A stretch of 64,000 nucleotides of DNA from Phenylobacterium koreense (GCF_040545335.1 NZ_JBEPLU010000001.1:1550001-1614000), one strand, 5' to 3'; positions 17,596-27,950 are shown, numbered from the stretch's first letter. Made by a program: numbers and translations. Notes: a model not told the origin generated them from the sequence alone.

Positions 17596-18690
17596 TTGGC
17601 GAACACACCGCTCACCGTTCTTGGCCTCGAGACGAGCTGCGACGAGACCGCGGCCTCGGTCGTGCGCCTGGACGCGAACGGCCGGGTGGAGGTGCTGTCC
17701 TCGGTGATCGGCACCCAGTTCGCCGCCCACGCGCCCTACGGCGGCGTGGTGCCGGAGATCGCCGCCCGCGCCCATGTGGAGATGATCGATTCCGTCACCG
17801 CCCAGGCGATGAAGGAGGCGGGCCTCACCTATTCGGACCTTTCGGGCGTAGCGGCTACCGCGGGCCCTGGGCTCGTCGGCGGAGTTATGGTCGGGCTCTC
17901 GTTCGGCAAGGCGGTGGCGCTAGCCCGCGGTCTGCCGCTCGTGGCGGTGAACCACTTGGAGGGCCATGCAGTCTCGGCCCGGCTCGCGGCGGACATCCCC
18001 TACCCTTTCCTGCTGTTGCTGGTGTCGGGCGGTCATTGCCAGTTGCTGTCGGTCGAGGGCGTCGGCGCGTGCCGCCGCCTCGGCTCCACCATCGATGACG
18101 CTGCCGGCGAGGCCTTCGACAAGATCGCCAAGAGCATGGGCCTGCCCTATCCCGGCGGGCCGGCCCTGGAGAAGCTGGCCGAGGGCGGCGATCCCTCGGG
18201 CTATGAGCTTCCCCGCGCCCTGTTGGGCCGCAAGGGCTTTGACTTCTCGTTCTCGGGCCTGAAGACCGCCGCCGCCCGCTTTGCCGCGACCGTCGCCACC
18301 GAAGAAGAGCGCCGCGACCTGGCCGCCGCCGTCCAGGCCGCCATCGCCCGCCAGCTTTCCGAACGGACCGACAAAGCCATGGCCGCCTACGCCCAGGAGC
18401 GCCCGGGCCAGTCGCTGCGCTTCGTGGTCGCCGGCGGCGTGGCCGCCAACAGGGCGGTCCGCTCCAGGCTGCAGGAGGTGGCGGAGCGGCACGGCTTCTC
18501 CTTCGACGCCCCGCCCCTGGCCTATTGCACTGACAATGCGGCGATGATCGCCCTGGCCGGCGCTGAGCGGCTGGCGCTCGGCATCTCCGATCCGCTGGAC
18601 GCCGCGGCCCGGCCGCGCTGGCCGCTGGACCCGGAGGCCGCGGCCGCCAATCCCACCCACGCATTCGGCCGCAAGGGAGCCAAGGCATGA
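17596..18690 (+). CDS. tsaD: tRNA t6A37 threonylcarbamoyltransferase subunit TsaD
   Basis: 364 residues from TTG 17596, with GGGAG 7 nt upstream; the in-frame ATG at 17541 would add a poorly conserved leader. N-terminus [17 protein letters not shown], metal-binding [23 protein letters not shown] and C-terminal [16 protein letters not shown] plus CTDNAAMIA are all typical of TsaD/Gcp. Adds the threonylcarbamoyl group at A37 of ANN-decoding tRNAs with TsaB/TsaE partners (not here). The stop overlaps the gpsA ATG (ATGA). Confidence 0.95.
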   Translation: MANTPLTVLGLETSCDETAASVVRLDANGRVEVLSSVIGTQFAAHAPYGGVVPEIAARAHVEMIDSVTAQAMKEAGLTYSDLSGVAATAGPGLVGGVMVGLSFGKAVALARGLPLVAVNHLEGHAVSARLAADIPYPFLLLLVSGGHCQLLSVEGVGACRRLGSTIDDAAGEAFDKIAKSMGLPYPGGPALEKLAEGGDPSGYELPRALLGRKGFDFSFSGLKTAAARFAATVATEEERRDLAAAVQAAIARQLSERTDKAMAAYAQERPGQSLRFVVAGGVAANRAVRSRLQEVAERHGFSFDAPPLAYCTDNAAMIALAGAERLALGISDPLDAAARPRWPLDPEAAAANPTHAFGRKGAKA

Positions 18691-19676
18691 AGACCGCAGG
18701 CGTCATCGGAGGCGGGGCCTGGGGCACCGCCCTAGCCCTGGTCTGCGCCCGCGCTGGGCTTGCGACTACGCTCTGGGCGCGCGAGCCCGACGTGGTCACA
18801 GCCATCAACGAGACCCGGGAGAACAAGACCTTCCTGCCTGGCGTGGTGTTCGACGCGCCGGTCCGCGCAACCACCGACCTGGCCGATCTCGCCGGCGCAG
18901 ACTTCGTGCTCAACGTCACGCCCGCCCAGCACCTCCGCGCCAGCCTCGACGCCTTCCGGCCCTACGCCCGCGCCGGCGTGCCCATGGTGCTGTGCTCCAA
19001 GGGCGTGGAGCAGGGCTCGCTGAACCTGATGACCGAAGTGCTGGAGCAAGGGCTGCCCCAGGCCTCGCCGGCGGTGCTCTCGGGTCCCAGCTTCGCCATC
19101 GACGTCGCCCGTGGCCTGCCGACCGCCGTCACCCTGGCGTGCCCGGACGAGGAGCTCGGCTTCCAGATCGGCACGGCGCTCAGCCTGCCGACCTTCCGGC
19201 CCTATCTCGCTACCGACATGATCGGGGCCGAGATCGGCGGCTCGGCGAAGAACGTACTAGCCATCGCCTGCGGCATTTCCGAGGGCAGGGGCCTGGGGCG
19301 CAGCGCCCATGCGGCCCTGATCACCCGCGGCTTCGCCGAGATGACCCGAATGGCCATCGCACTGGGCGGCAAGGCCGAGACGGTAGCCGGGCTCTGCGGC
19401 CTCGGCGACCTGGTGCTGACCTGCTCGAGCCCGCAGTCGCGGAACATGAGCGTCGGCCTGGCCCTCGGCGGCGGCCAGACCCTGGAACAGGCCCTCGCCG
19501 GCAAGGTCTCGGTGGCCGAGGGCGTCGCCTCCGCCCCCGCGGTCGTCGCCCTCGCACGCAAGCTGGGGGTAGAGGCCCCGATCTGCGAGGCGGTCGCCGC
19601 GATCCTGGCCGGCCAAGCCCAGGTAGAGGAGGCCATCACCCGTCTCATGTCCCGCCCCATCAAGTCCGAACGCTAA
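18687..19676 (+). CDS. gpsA: Glycerol-3-phosphate dehydrogenase [NAD(P)+]
   Basis: 329 residues. Rossmann motif [13 protein letters not shown] at the N-terminus, [19 protein letters not shown], the catalytic-lysine region [16 protein letters not shown] and [19 protein letters not shown]. Reduces dihydroxyacetone phosphate to sn-glycerol 3-phosphate for phospholipid synthesis. tsaD-gpsA coupling by ATGA overlap is a common alphaproteobacterial arrangement. Confidence 0.96.
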   Translation: MKTAGVIGGGAWGTALALVCARAGLATTLWAREPDVVTAINETRENKTFLPGVVFDAPVRATTDLADLAGADFVLNVTPAQHLRASLDAFRPYARAGVPMVLCSKGVEQGSLNLMTEVLEQGLPQASPAVLSGPSFAIDVARGLPTAVTLACPDEELGFQIGTALSLPTFRPYLATDMIGAEIGGSAKNVLAIACGISEGRGLGRSAHAALITRGFAEMTRMAIALGGKAETVAGLCGLGDLVLTCSSPQSRNMSVGLALGGGQTLEQALAGKVSVAEGVASAPAVVALARKLGVEAPICEAVAAILAGQAQVEEAITRLMSRPIKSER

Positions 19677-19690
19677 AGCTGGAGCCTGCC

Positions 19691-19978
19691 TTGCCCCTAT
19701 TCGTCCTGCACTGTGTCGACAAGCCGAACGCACTGGAACTGCGGATGGCCACCCGGGAGACCCACTTGGCCTATATCGCCGCCGGCAAGGAGAAGCTGAA
19801 GCTGGCCGGTCCGATGCTGGACGCCGACGGGAACATGGCCGGCTCGATGCTGATCCTCGACGTGGCCGACCTGGCCGAGGCCGAAGACTTCGCCGCCAAC
19901 GATCCCTACCGCCGGGCGGGCCTGTTCGAGCGGGTGGACGTACATCCGTTCAAAGCCACCCTGGGCGGACTGGATTGA
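19691..19978 (+). CDS. YciI family protein
   Basis: 95 residues from TTG 19691 with TGGAG upstream; no ATG is available at the conserved N-terminus PLFVLHCVDKPNALELR. R-x-T-R-x-x-H-L-A-Y and DLAEAEDFAANDPYRRAGLF with the C-terminal V-x-P-F-K are the YciI ferredoxin-like fold signature. YciI proteins are small dimeric enzymes of uncertain reaction. Fourteen nt after gpsA, overlapping the Rieske gene's TTG. Confidence 0.85.
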   Translation: MPLFVLHCVDKPNALELRMATRETHLAYIAAGKEKLKLAGPMLDADGNMAGSMLILDVADLAEAEDFAANDPYRRAGLFERVDVHPFKATLGGLD

Positions 19979-20343
19979 GCCGAGACGGCCCAGACAATCC
20001 GGCGCGGCCGGGGCCGGGCGTTGCGCTCTGCGCCCTGGCCGAGCTGGCCGATCCGGGCTCCAAGGGCTTCCGCTTTCGCGAAGGCGGCAAGATGTTCGCC
20101 GGCTTCGTGGTCCAGACCGGAGGCGCGGTGCGCGGCTACGTGGATTCCTGCCCCCACGCCGGCTGGCCGCTAGCCGCCTGGGACGACCGCTACCTGACCC
20201 GCGAGGGCGACCTCATCCTCTGTGGAGGCCATGCCGCGCTCTTTCGGCCAGGCGATGGGCTCTGCGTCGCCGGCCCCTGCGCCAACCAGCGCCTGACTCC
20301 CTGGCCGGTGGCGGTGATCGACGGCCGGATCGTCACCGCCTGA
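19975..20343 (+). CDS. Rieske [2Fe-2S] domain protein
   Basis: 122 residues, TTG start overlapping the yciI stop (TTGA). Cluster ligands are CPH in DSCPHAGWPL and CGGH in ILCGGHAALFRPGDG, giving the CxH...CxxH Rieske pattern. The loop carries AG in place of the more usual LG. Likely a soluble ferredoxin-like electron carrier or a small regulatory Rieske protein; partner unknown. Last gene of the tsaD-gpsA-yciI run. Confidence 0.87.
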   Translation: MSRDGPDNPARPGPGVALCALAELADPGSKGFRFREGGKMFAGFVVQTGGAVRGYVDSCPHAGWPLAAWDDRYLTREGDLILCGGHAALFRPGDGLCVAGPCANQRLTPWPVAVIDGRIVTA

Positions 20344-20347
20344 AACC

Positions 20348-21103
20348 TCAGCCGCGCGCCGGAAAGACCTCGGCCGAGAAGTCAGTCACGTCGGCCACCA
20401 GCCCTTCGACCGCCAGCTTCACCAGCTCGCCGCCCTTTTCCGGGGTCGCCTGAGCCGGGTCCGATCCCATGCGGCCGTCCGTATAGCGGGCGCGGAAATC
20501 CAAAGCTTCGCGGATTGGGCCGGTCGGGGCGATCTGCGGCGCATAGTTCGCCGCCTTGACGGCGTCCGGATAGGCCCACTGGGTGACCGCGATCTCGGAC
20601 GGGGTCGCATGGCTGCCGTGGCCTGTGGGGAATTGGCGGTTGGCCAAGGCGTTCACGCCGCGGAGGTCCCACCAGTTCTTCAGCTTCAGAGCGAAGCCCC
20701 GTTCACGCCCGGCGAAGCTCGCCTCGGCATAGAGCTCCGAGAAAGCCGCCTCGATGGTGGCGACGTTCCCGCCGTGGCCGTTGAGGAAATAGATCTTCTC
20801 GAACCCGTGGCCCGCCAGCGAGCGGCACCAGTCGCCGATCGCCGCCATGAAGGTCGAGGGCCGCAGCGAGATGGTGCCCGGAAAGCCCAGGTGGTGCTGA
20901 GCCATACCGACGTTGAAGGTCGGGGCGACCAGGATGTCGGCGCTCTTCTGGGCCTCGTGAGCGATGATCTCGGGGCACAGCCAGTCGGTGCCCAGCAACC
21001 CCGTCGGACCATGCTGTTCGTTGGAGCCGATCGGGACGATCACGGTCTTTGAGCGTTGAAGGAAAGCTTCGACCTCTTGCCAGGTCGACAGATGAAGCAG
21101 CAT
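20348..21103 (-). CDS. Creatininase-family amidohydrolase
   Basis: 251 residues. Metal-binding motifs of the creatininase fold: IGSNEQHGPTG (Glu, His), GTDW (Asp), NGHGGN and the HGSHATPSE segment. Members include creatinine amidohydrolase and MftE/FAPy deformylase-type enzymes; the exact substrate cannot be read from sequence. Cytoplasmic, convergent with the Rieske gene. Confidence 0.87.
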   Translation of the reverse strand: MLLHLSTWQEVEAFLQRSKTVIVPIGSNEQHGPTGLLGTDWLCPEIIAHEAQKSADILVAPTFNVGMAQHHLGFPGTISLRPSTFMAAIGDWCRSLAGHGFEKIYFLNGHGGNVATIEAAFSELYAEASFAGRERGFALKLKNWWDLRGVNALANRQFPTGHGSHATPSEIAVTQWAYPDAVKAANYAPQIAPTGPIREALDFRARYTDGRMGSDPAQATPEKGGELVKLAVEGLVADVTDFSAEVFPARG

Positions 21104-21160
21104 TTCGAAGTCCTACTGGGGGAAGACGGCCACACACTAGTCCGGCTTGCGGCGGCGGGC

Positions 21161-21400
21161 CTACTCGAAGTCGTCGTCGAGGCCCGCGTCATCAGGCCCC
21201 GGCTCGTAGACCAGCAGGTCGCCCGGCTGGCAGTCCAGCTCCCGGCAGAGCGCCGAAAGGGTGGTGAAACGCACCGCCCTGGCCTTGCCGGTCTTGAGGA
21301 TCGAGAGGTTGGCGATGGTCACGCCCACCCGGTCCGCCAGCTCTGTCAGCGACATCCGCCGTTCGAGCAGCACCCGGTCGAGGTTCACGCGGATCGGCAT
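21161..21400 (-). CDS. XRE-family regulator (YozG-like)
   Basis: 79 residues: HTH LTELADRVGVTIANLSILKT followed by an acidic tail (PDDAGLDDDFE). Short XRE proteins of this type (RVNLDRVLLERRMSLTELAD...LCRELDCQPGDLL) sit next to DUF2975 membrane proteins, as here (2-nt gap). Probably represses its own operon through the palindrome at 21973-21989. Confidence 0.88.
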   Translation of the reverse strand: MPIRVNLDRVLLERRMSLTELADRVGVTIANLSILKTGKARAVRFTTLSALCRELDCQPGDLLVYEPGPDDAGLDDDFE

Positions 21401-21402
21401 GG

Positions 21403-21948
21403 CTAGATCGTCAGCTCCGCTTCACGGCGAAGGCGGGCGCCCTCGCGAAACACCTCGGCCAGGACGAAGACCACCAGCACCGAGAACCAGGCGGTCGGGC
21501 TGAACTCAGGCCGGGTGATGTCGGCGCCGGGCAGGGCCCAGATCCCAATGGCGTAGATGACGTAGCGCCCGATCTCGAGACCCGCCAGGACGAGGCCGAT
21601 GACCCGCAGCCGCCGCACGTTCTCCGGATGGAAGGGATCGCCCGAGGTCAGGGTGCCGAAGATTCGCCGCAACCGCTCGACGATGACCAGGACGCCGGCG
21701 AGATAGAGTCCCGCCGCCGCCAACCCGCCCAGCAGGACCGGCCCGCCCGCCTCGATTTCCGTCGCGCCGGTGCGGATGGAGATGTTGTCGATCAGCTCCG
21801 GATTGAAGCTGAACAGCACCGCAGCCAGCATCATCAGGGCCACTGCGCCCAGGCCGATCCACAGGGCGAAGAACACCACGTCGAGAATGATCTTCAGGAA
21901 GCTCGAAACCGAGCCTGGCCCAAGGGCGCGCATCGCGGCTCTCCGCAT
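21403..21948 (-). CDS. DUF2975 membrane protein
   Basis: 181 residues with four hydrophobic helices and the DUF2975 motif GDPFHPENVRRLRVIG (about 105-120). Function unknown; DUF2975 proteins are typically encoded with a small XRE regulator, thought to be a membrane sensor/regulator pair. First gene of the pair; several in-frame starts are possible near the N-terminus. Confidence 0.85.
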   Translation of the reverse strand: MRRAAMRALGPGSVSSFLKIILDVVFFALWIGLGAVALMMLAAVLFSFNPELIDNISIRTGATEIEAGGPVLLGGLAAAGLYLAGVLVIVERLRRIFGTLTSGDPFHPENVRRLRVIGLVLAGLEIGRYVIYAIGIWALPGADITRPEFSPTAWFSVLVVFVLAEVFREGARLRREAELTI

Positions 21949-21972
21949 CAGTCCAGCTCAGACTACGAGCAT

Positions 21973-21989
21973 ATATCGAAAAACGATAT
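21973..21989. promoter_or_regulatory. Operator palindrome upstream of DUF2975/XRE pair
   Basis: ATATCG-AAAAA-CGATAT, perfect 6-bp arms, 25 bp upstream of the DUF2975 start in an AT-rich island. Its place and symmetry suit binding by the XRE dimer encoded in the same operon. Confidence 0.55.
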
Positions 21990-22066
21990 TAAACTTTTGA
22001 AATGCGCCACAGGGGCTTGGGGGTTAGGTTCCGCGCCCATTCCCGTCCAACCCTTCCAGAGGAACC

Positions 22067-22666
22067 ATGACCCTGAAGCTGGAGCCCGGCGCGAAGCTGG
22101 TGGTCGCCACCCACAATCCCGGCAAGGCCCGCGAGATCGCCGCCATTCTCGACAATCGCTTCGAACTGGTCACCGCTGGAGACTTGGGCCTTTCCGAACC
22201 AGATGAGACGGAAAGCACCTTCGCCGGCAACGCCATGCTGAAGGCGCGCGCGGCGGCGCAGGCCAGCGGCCTCATTGCGCTCGCCGACGATTCCGGCCTG
22301 TCGGTCGCGGCTCTGGATGGCGCGCCGGGCATCTATTCGGCCCGCTGGGGCGGCCCGGAAAAGGACTTCGTGGGCGCGATGACGAAGGTTGAGCAGCGGC
22401 TCGAGGAAGTCGGGGCCGAGGATTTTTCGGCCTGGTTCACCTGCGCCCTGGCGGTCGCCTGGCCCAACGGTCCGGCGGTGGTGGTGGAAGGTCGCGTGGA
22501 TGGAACCCTGGTTTTTCCGGGCCGCGGCGACCGCGGCCACGGTTATGACCCGATCTTCCAGGCGCTCGGTGAGGAAATCTCCTTCGGTGAGATGGACCCG
22601 GCCCGCAAGGACGAGATCAGCCACCGTGCCCGCGCCTTCGCCAAGCTCAAGGCCGCCCTGCTGTGA
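22067..22666 (+). CDS. rdgB: Non-canonical purine NTP pyrophosphatase, RdgB/Ham1
   Basis: 199 residues. Substrate motif [13 protein letters not shown] at the N-terminus, [20 protein letters not shown] with SARW, and GHGYDPIFQ near the C-terminus define the ITPase/Ham1 family, hydrolysing (d)ITP and dXTP to keep them out of nucleic acids. AGAGGA precedes the ATG. The stop overlaps the hemW GTG start by 4 nt. Confidence 0.95.
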   Translation: MTLKLEPGAKLVVATHNPGKAREIAAILDNRFELVTAGDLGLSEPDETESTFAGNAMLKARAAAQASGLIALADDSGLSVAALDGAPGIYSARWGGPEKDFVGAMTKVEQRLEEVGAEDFSAWFTCALAVAWPNGPAVVVEGRVDGTLVFPGRGDRGHGYDPIFQALGEEISFGEMDPARKDEISHRARAFAKLKAALL

Positions 22667-23808
22667 CCCAAGCGCTCGGGGTCTACATCCACTGGCCCTA
22701 CTGCGCGAAGATCTGCCCCTATTGCGATTTCAACGTCTACCGCGCCCGCGGCAAGGCCGAGGAACAGGCGGCCCTCGCCCAGGCGATCGCGGCCGATCTT
22801 GAGGCCCAGCGGGCGCTCACCGGCGACCGCGAACTGGTCTCGGTCTTCTTCGGCGGCGGCACGCCCTCGCTGATGGACCCGGCCTGGGCCGCGGAGCTGA
22901 TCGAGCTGGCCCGCAAGCTCTGGACGCCGGCCGGCCAGATCGAGGTCACCCTCGAAGCCAACCCCACCGACGCCGAGGCCGGCCGGTTCGCGGCCTTCGC
23001 CGCCGCCGGCGTCAACCGGCTCTCCCTGGGGCTCCAGGCCCTGGACGACGAGGCCCTGCGCCTGCTCGGCCGCAACCACGACGCAGTCTCCGCAAGGGCC
23101 GCCGCCGCCGAAGCAGCCGCCCGTTTTCCGAGGCTCTCCATCGACATGATCTACGCCCGGCCAGGGCAAACCGCAGAGGCCTGGCGCGAGGAGCTCAAGG
23201 CCGCCATCGACCTCGGTGCCGAGCACATCTCGCCTTACCAACTCACCATCGAAGAGGGCACCGCCTTCGACCGCGCGGTGCGCCGCGGTCGCATCGTCCC
23301 GCCCGGCGATGAAGCCGCCGCCGAACTCTTCGACGCGACCCAGCAGACCCTCGAGGCCGCCGGCTTCGAGGCCTACGAAGTCTCCAATCACGCCAAGGGC
23401 CTCGCCGCCCGTTCGCGTCACAACCTCGTCTACTGGAGAGGCGAGGATTATGTGGGCGCAGGCCCGGGCGCCCACGGCCGGCTGACTCTGCAGGGCGCGC
23501 GCACAGCCACCCAGGCGGCCGCGAGGCCCGCCGACTACATCGCGCAGGTCCGCGCTGGCGGCCTCGGCTTCGTCGCCGCCGAACCACTGAGCCCCCGGGA
23601 AGCGGCCGAGGAGCGGCTGCTGGCGGGCCTGCGGATCACCGAGGGCGTCGCCTATGCGGACGTCGCCCCGCTGGGCCTCGCTCCCGGCCATACCAAGGTT
23701 CGTGAGCTGGTCGAGGCGGGGCTGCTGGCCGACGACCGAGGCCGCCTGCGAGCGACCGCAGCGGGCCGACTTCTACTCGACCACGTCACCTCAAGGCTTG
23801 CGACCTGA
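22663..23808 (+). CDS. hemW: Radical SAM protein HemW
   Basis: 381 residues, GTG start overlapping the rdgB stop. [4Fe-4S] motif CAKICPYC (CxxxCxxC), followed by F as in HemW rather than the CxxxCxxCxC of HemN, then FFGGGTPSL and EANPT. HemW is a heme chaperone, long annotated as oxygen-independent coproporphyrinogen oxidase. rdgB-hemW linkage is conserved in alphaproteobacteria. Confidence 0.93.
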   Translation: MTQALGVYIHWPYCAKICPYCDFNVYRARGKAEEQAALAQAIAADLEAQRALTGDRELVSVFFGGGTPSLMDPAWAAELIELARKLWTPAGQIEVTLEANPTDAEAGRFAAFAAAGVNRLSLGLQALDDEALRLLGRNHDAVSARAAAAEAAARFPRLSIDMIYARPGQTAEAWREELKAAIDLGAEHISPYQLTIEEGTAFDRAVRRGRIVPPGDEAAAELFDATQQTLEAAGFEAYEVSNHAKGLAARSRHNLVYWRGEDYVGAGPGAHGRLTLQGARTATQAAARPADYIAQVRAGGLGFVAAEPLSPREAAEERLLAGLRITEGVAYADVAPLGLAPGHTKVRELVEAGLLADDRGRLRATAAGRLLLDHVTSRLAT

Positions 23809-23832
23809 GCGATTAACGGCCAAGCCTTACCC

Positions 23833-24702
23833 ATGTCGTCGCGTCACCCGCCGCCCCCGGCCCTTTCCGACGTCCCGCTCGAACCGGGGCTCTATATCGT
23901 CGCCACGCCGATCGGAAACCTGAGGGACATCACGCTGCGCGCCTTGGACGTGCTGGCCGGCGCCGATCTGGTGCTGGCCGAGGACACACGCGTCGCCGCC
24001 AAGCTGCTCTCCGCCTATGGCCTTTCCAAGAAGGTCGAGCGGTATGACGAGCACTCCGCCGAACGCAGCGGCCCCAAGGCCCTGGCCCTGCTGGCCGAGG
24101 GCGCGCGCATCGCGCTCGTCTCCGACGCCGGAACGCCCCTGGTCTCCGATCCCGGTTTCCGCCTGGTGCGCGAGGCGGTGGCGCAAGGCTCGGCCGTCCA
24201 TCCCATTCCCGGCGCCTCGGCCCTGCTGGCGAGCCTCTCCGTCGCCGGCCTGCCCACCGACCGTTTCCTCTTCGCCGGCTTTCCGCCGCCCAAAAGCGCC
24301 GCCCGCCGTGCCTTCTTCGAGGAGCTGGCCGGAATCCGCGCCACGCTGGTGTTCTTCGAAGGCGGCTCGCGCTTGGCCTCGAGCCTCGCCGACATGGCCG
24401 CCGTCTTCGGACCGCGGGAAGCCGCCGTGGCTCGCGAACTGACCAAGCTCTACGAGACCGTCACCCGCGCCACGCTGGACGAACTGGCGGCCGATCCGAA
24501 GATGGATTTCCCCAAGGGCGAGCTGGTCGTACTGGTAGGCCCGGGCCGCGAGGAGGCGGCCACGGCGGCGGACGCCGACACCGCGTTGAAGGACGCCCTC
24601 ACCCGCCTGAAGCCCGCCGACGCCGCCGCGGAGGTCGCCAAGGCCCTGGGCCTCCCCCGCCGCGATCTCTACCGCCGGGCCATGGAGCTCAAGCAGAAGT
24701 GA
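23833..24702 (+). CDS. rsmI: 16S rRNA (cytidine1402-2'-O)-methyltransferase
   Basis: 289 residues. VATPIGNLRDITLRAL, VLAEDTRVAAKLL, YDEHS, LVSDAGTPLVSDPGFRLV and PGASALLASLSVAG are the tetrapyrrole-methylase-fold motifs specific to RsmI. Methylates C1402 of 16S rRNA. Overlaps the yraN GTG start, a conserved rsmI-yraN pairing. Confidence 0.95.
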   Translation: MSSRHPPPPALSDVPLEPGLYIVATPIGNLRDITLRALDVLAGADLVLAEDTRVAAKLLSAYGLSKKVERYDEHSAERSGPKALALLAEGARIALVSDAGTPLVSDPGFRLVREAVAQGSAVHPIPGASALLASLSVAGLPTDRFLFAGFPPPKSAARRAFFEELAGIRATLVFFEGGSRLASSLADMAAVFGPREAAVARELTKLYETVTRATLDELAADPKMDFPKGELVVLVGPGREEAATAADADTALKDALTRLKPADAAAEVAKALGLPRRDLYRRAMELKQK

Positions 24703-25073
24703 GCGGCCTGCGCCAAGCGCGAGGCGCCGCCGCGCGACGCTCGGGCCGACGCGCCGAAGCCATCGCCGCCGTCTGGCTGATGCTCAAGGGATATCGAATT
24801 CTCGGCTTTCGCCTGCGCACCCCGCAAGGCGAGATCGATCTGCTGGCCCAGCGCGGCAAAGTGCTCGCCATCGTCGAGGTCAAGCGCCGCACGACCCTCG
24901 AAGCGGCTCTCGAAACCGTGACTCAGATGCAACGGGACCGGCTGCGCCGAGCGGGGCGCGCAATCGCCGCACGTCGGCCGAGCTTGCAAAATCTCTCCGT
25001 TCGGCTCGATCTGATCGCACTCGCACCGGGAAAACTGCCGATACACAGCCCTGACGCCTGGCGGGGCGGATAA
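24699..25073 (+). CDS. YraN/UPF0102 family nuclease-like protein
   Basis: 124 residues, GTG start overlapping rsmI. The restriction-endonuclease-like core GEIDLLAQRGKVLAIVEVKR contains the D...E-x-K (here EVK) motif of the PD-(D/E)xK fold. Probable Holliday-junction-resolvase-like protein of unknown role. Part of the rsmI-yraN-sirB1-gshB run. Confidence 0.9.
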   Translation: MSGLRQARGAAARRSGRRAEAIAAVWLMLKGYRILGFRLRTPQGEIDLLAQRGKVLAIVEVKRRTTLEAALETVTQMQRDRLRRAGRAIAARRPSLQNLSVRLDLIALAPGKLPIHSPDAWRGG

Positions 25074-25084
25074 GCCAAGACCTG

Positions 25085-25900
25085 ATGACCCAAGACGAAG
25101 CGGAAAGCCTGTTGCGCGAAGCCGGAAAGGCCGGTGACGACGACTTCCCGTTGCTGGAAGCGGCGATCGCCTGCGCGGTCCACGAGGATCCCGCCCGCAA
25201 CGCCGAGCACGCTCGCGACCTCGCCAAGATCGGCGTGGAGCGCCTCTCCGAGCGCCTGCGCCGCGAGAGTCCCGAGGAAGCCCTGGCCGAGACCATGGCC
25301 GGCGACCTCGGGCTCACCGGCGACCTCTTCACTTACGAGCACCCCGACAACGCTTGCGTGGTCGCCGTGGCCGAACGCCGGCGCGGCCTGCCGGTAGCGC
25401 TGGGGATCTACTACCTTCATGTGGCCCGCAGGTGCGGCCTTACGGTCCAGGGCGTCGACTTTCCCGGCCACTTCCTGCTGCGCATCGAAACCCCGGAGGG
25501 ACCGCTGGCGCTCGATCCCTTCAGCGAAGGCCGGGTTGTCCTGCCGTCTGAACTGACCCGCCGCGCCCTGCACGCCGGCCTGACCCCCAACGTCGCCGAC
25601 CGCCTCGACCGCCTGATGGCGCCGGCCAGCGACCGGGAGGTGTTGATCCGGCTGCAGAACAACGTCTTCGCCCGCGCCGCCAACGCTCGCGACTATGGGC
25701 AGGCCGAGCGCGCCGCCCTGCGCCGGGCCCTGCTCGATCCGCTCGACCATCGCCCGTGGCTGGATGTCGCGGCCGCCCGCGAGGGCCAGGGCGCCCTGGC
25801 CGGCGCCCTGCAGGCGTTGGCCACCGCCAGCGCCCTGGACGGCGGCGCGGCGCTCGCCGCCCGCGCCCAGCGCGAACGGGTGCGTCTGCAGCTCAACTGA
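25085..25900 (+). CDS. SirB1-family transglutaminase-like/TPR protein
   Basis: 271 residues. Central SirB1 core ERRRGLPVALGIYYLHVARR, VDFPGHFLLRI and LDPFSEGRV resembles a transglutaminase fold, though the usual catalytic Cys region reads as P-V-A-L-G. The C-terminal third (about 175-265) forms helical TPR-like repeats. Conserved between yraN and gshB in alphaproteobacteria. Biochemical role unknown. Confidence 0.85.
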   Translation: MTQDEAESLLREAGKAGDDDFPLLEAAIACAVHEDPARNAEHARDLAKIGVERLSERLRRESPEEALAETMAGDLGLTGDLFTYEHPDNACVVAVAERRRGLPVALGIYYLHVARRCGLTVQGVDFPGHFLLRIETPEGPLALDPFSEGRVVLPSELTRRALHAGLTPNVADRLDRLMAPASDREVLIRLQNNVFARAANARDYGQAERAALRRALLDPLDHRPWLDVAAAREGQGALAGALQALATASALDGGAALAARAQRERVRLQLN

Positions 25901-25961
25901 CTGGCGCCGAGCCCCCGCTCGGACTATCTGAGACGCCTTGGCTGTTCAGGAGCGTACGCCG

Positions 25962-26909
25962 ATGTCGTTGAAGGTCGCTGTCCAGATGGACCCCATCGAG
26001 GCCATCAAGATCGAAGGCGACACGACCTTCCTGATGATGTTGACCGCCCAGGTCCGCGGCCACTCGCTCTTCGTCTACACCCCCGACCGTCTGCTGCTGG
26101 AAGAGGGCAAGGTCTACGCCCGCGGTCGCTCGGTCACTGTCAAGGACGCGAAGGACGACCACGCGTCGTTCGGCGACTGGGAACTGGCCGACCTCTCGAC
26201 CTTCGACGTCGTCCTGCTGCGCCAGGATCCGCCTTTCGACATGGCCTACATCACCTCCACCCACTTTCTGGACGTGATCCATCCCAAGACCCTGGTCGTG
26301 AACAATCCGGCCGAGGTGCGCAACGCGCCCGAGAAGCTGTTCGTCACCAGCTTCCCTGGCGTACAGCCGCCGACCCTGATCACCTCCGACGTCGAGGCCA
26401 TCTACGACTTCCGCGCCCGGCACGGCGACATCGTGCTCAAGCCGCTCTATGGCGGCGGCGGCTCGGGCGTGGCGCGGCTGCTGGCGGACGATCCCAATCT
26501 CGACGCCCTGCTTGACCTGCACCGCATGATCGGGCGCGAGCCGGTCATCGCCCAGAAATTCATTCCCGCCGTCTCCAAGGGCGACAAGCGCGTCCTCCTG
26601 GTGGACGGCGAGCCGGTCGGCGCGATCAACCGCGTGCCCAACGCCGGCCAGATCCGCTCGAACCTCGCCGTCGGCGGCCGCGCCGAAGCGGTGGAACTGA
26701 CCGCCCGCGACCGTGAGCTCTGCGCCATCATCGGCCCGGAGCTGAAGCGGCGGGGCCTGATGTTCGTCGGCATCGACGTGATCGGCGACTACCTGACCGA
26801 GATCAACGTCACCTCGCCGACCGGCGCGCGGGCGCTGGAGCGCTTCACCGGAATCAACGCCGCGGAGATTCTCTGGGAGGCAATTGAAAAGCGTCGCTCA
26901 ACGGTCTAG
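25962..26909 (+). CDS. gshB: Glutathione synthetase
   Basis: 315 residues from ATG 25962 ([17 protein letters not shown]), 10 nt after CAGGAG; an ATG at 25938 lacks a ribosome site. ATP-grasp features: [48 protein letters not shown] and the C-terminal [14 protein letters not shown]. Joins gamma-glutamylcysteine and glycine. End of the rdgB-to-gshB run. Confidence 0.96.
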   Translation: MSLKVAVQMDPIEAIKIEGDTTFLMMLTAQVRGHSLFVYTPDRLLLEEGKVYARGRSVTVKDAKDDHASFGDWELADLSTFDVVLLRQDPPFDMAYITSTHFLDVIHPKTLVVNNPAEVRNAPEKLFVTSFPGVQPPTLITSDVEAIYDFRARHGDIVLKPLYGGGGSGVARLLADDPNLDALLDLHRMIGREPVIAQKFIPAVSKGDKRVLLVDGEPVGAINRVPNAGQIRSNLAVGGRAEAVELTARDRELCAIIGPELKRRGLMFVGIDVIGDYLTEINVTSPTGARALERFTGINAAEILWEAIEKRRSTV

Positions 26910-27008
26910 CTTACTACTCGAAGAGACACGCATAAGTCGCGGATTCGTCTCATTTTCTCATAAAGTTCCATTTTTGTTCTTGATCCGGCCCAACGGTCGT
27001 GCTCGGCT

Positions 27009-27017
27009 TGTGGATAA
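27009..27017 (-). promoter_or_regulatory. Perfect DnaA-box sequence upstream of comM
   Basis: TGTGGATAA on the plus strand is the exact TTATCCACA consensus on the minus strand, 25 bp upstream of the comM start. A single 9-mer match is expected by chance about once in two windows of this size, so function is doubtful. Confidence 0.25.
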
Positions 27018-27950
27018 GTCGAGCCGAATCCGGGGGTTGGAATGGCGTCCCGCGTCGTCACTGTAGCTTTCCAGGGCGTCGAGGCGCGGCGCGTGGACGT
27101 CGAGGTCCAGCTCACCACCGGCGAGGTCAAGTTCATGCTGGTCGGCCTTGGCGACAAGGCAGTGGCCGAGAGCCGGGAACGGGTGCGCGCCGCCTTCGCC
27201 GGATTGGGCCTGGCCATGCCGAGCCGGCGGATCATCGTCAACTTGGCGCCTGCCGACCTGCCGAAAGAGGGAAGCCACTACGACCTGCCCATCGCCCTGG
27301 CGGTCATGGCCTCCATGGGTGTGCTGCCGCCCGACACCCTGGCCGAATGGGCCGCGATGGGCGAGCTCTCGCTGGACGGCCGCATCGTCGGGGTGGCAGG
27401 CGCCCTGCCCGCCGCGGTGGCCGCCGGCGGCATGGGCCTTGGGCTGATCTGCCCCGAGGCTTCGGGGGCCGAGGCCGCCTGGGCGGGCGACACCCGCATC
27501 CTCGCCGCGCCCTCGCTCATCGCCGTGGTGAATCATTTCCGCGGAACCCAGATCCTCTCGCCGCCGAAGCCGGGCGAGATGTCCGACGGCGACCGGGTTC
27601 CCGACCTGCGGGAGGTCAAGGGCCAGGAGAACGCCAAGCGAGCGCTGGAGATCGCCGCCGCCGGCGGCCACAACCTGCTCTTCAGCGGCCCGCCAGGGTC
27701 CGGCAAGTCGATGATGGCTGCCCGTCTCCCTGGCCTCCTGCCGCCGCTCTCGCCTGCCGAGCTGCTCGAAACCTCCATGGTCCACTCGGTCGCCGGGCTG
27801 ATCGCCAAGGGGGAGCTTACGAGGGCCCGGCCGTATCGAGCCCCGCACCACTCGGCCAGTATGGCCGCGCTCACCGGTGGCGGCCTGCGAGTGAAGCCCG
27901 GCGAAGTGTCACTGGCCCACAACGGCGTGCTCTTCCTGGACGAACTGCCG

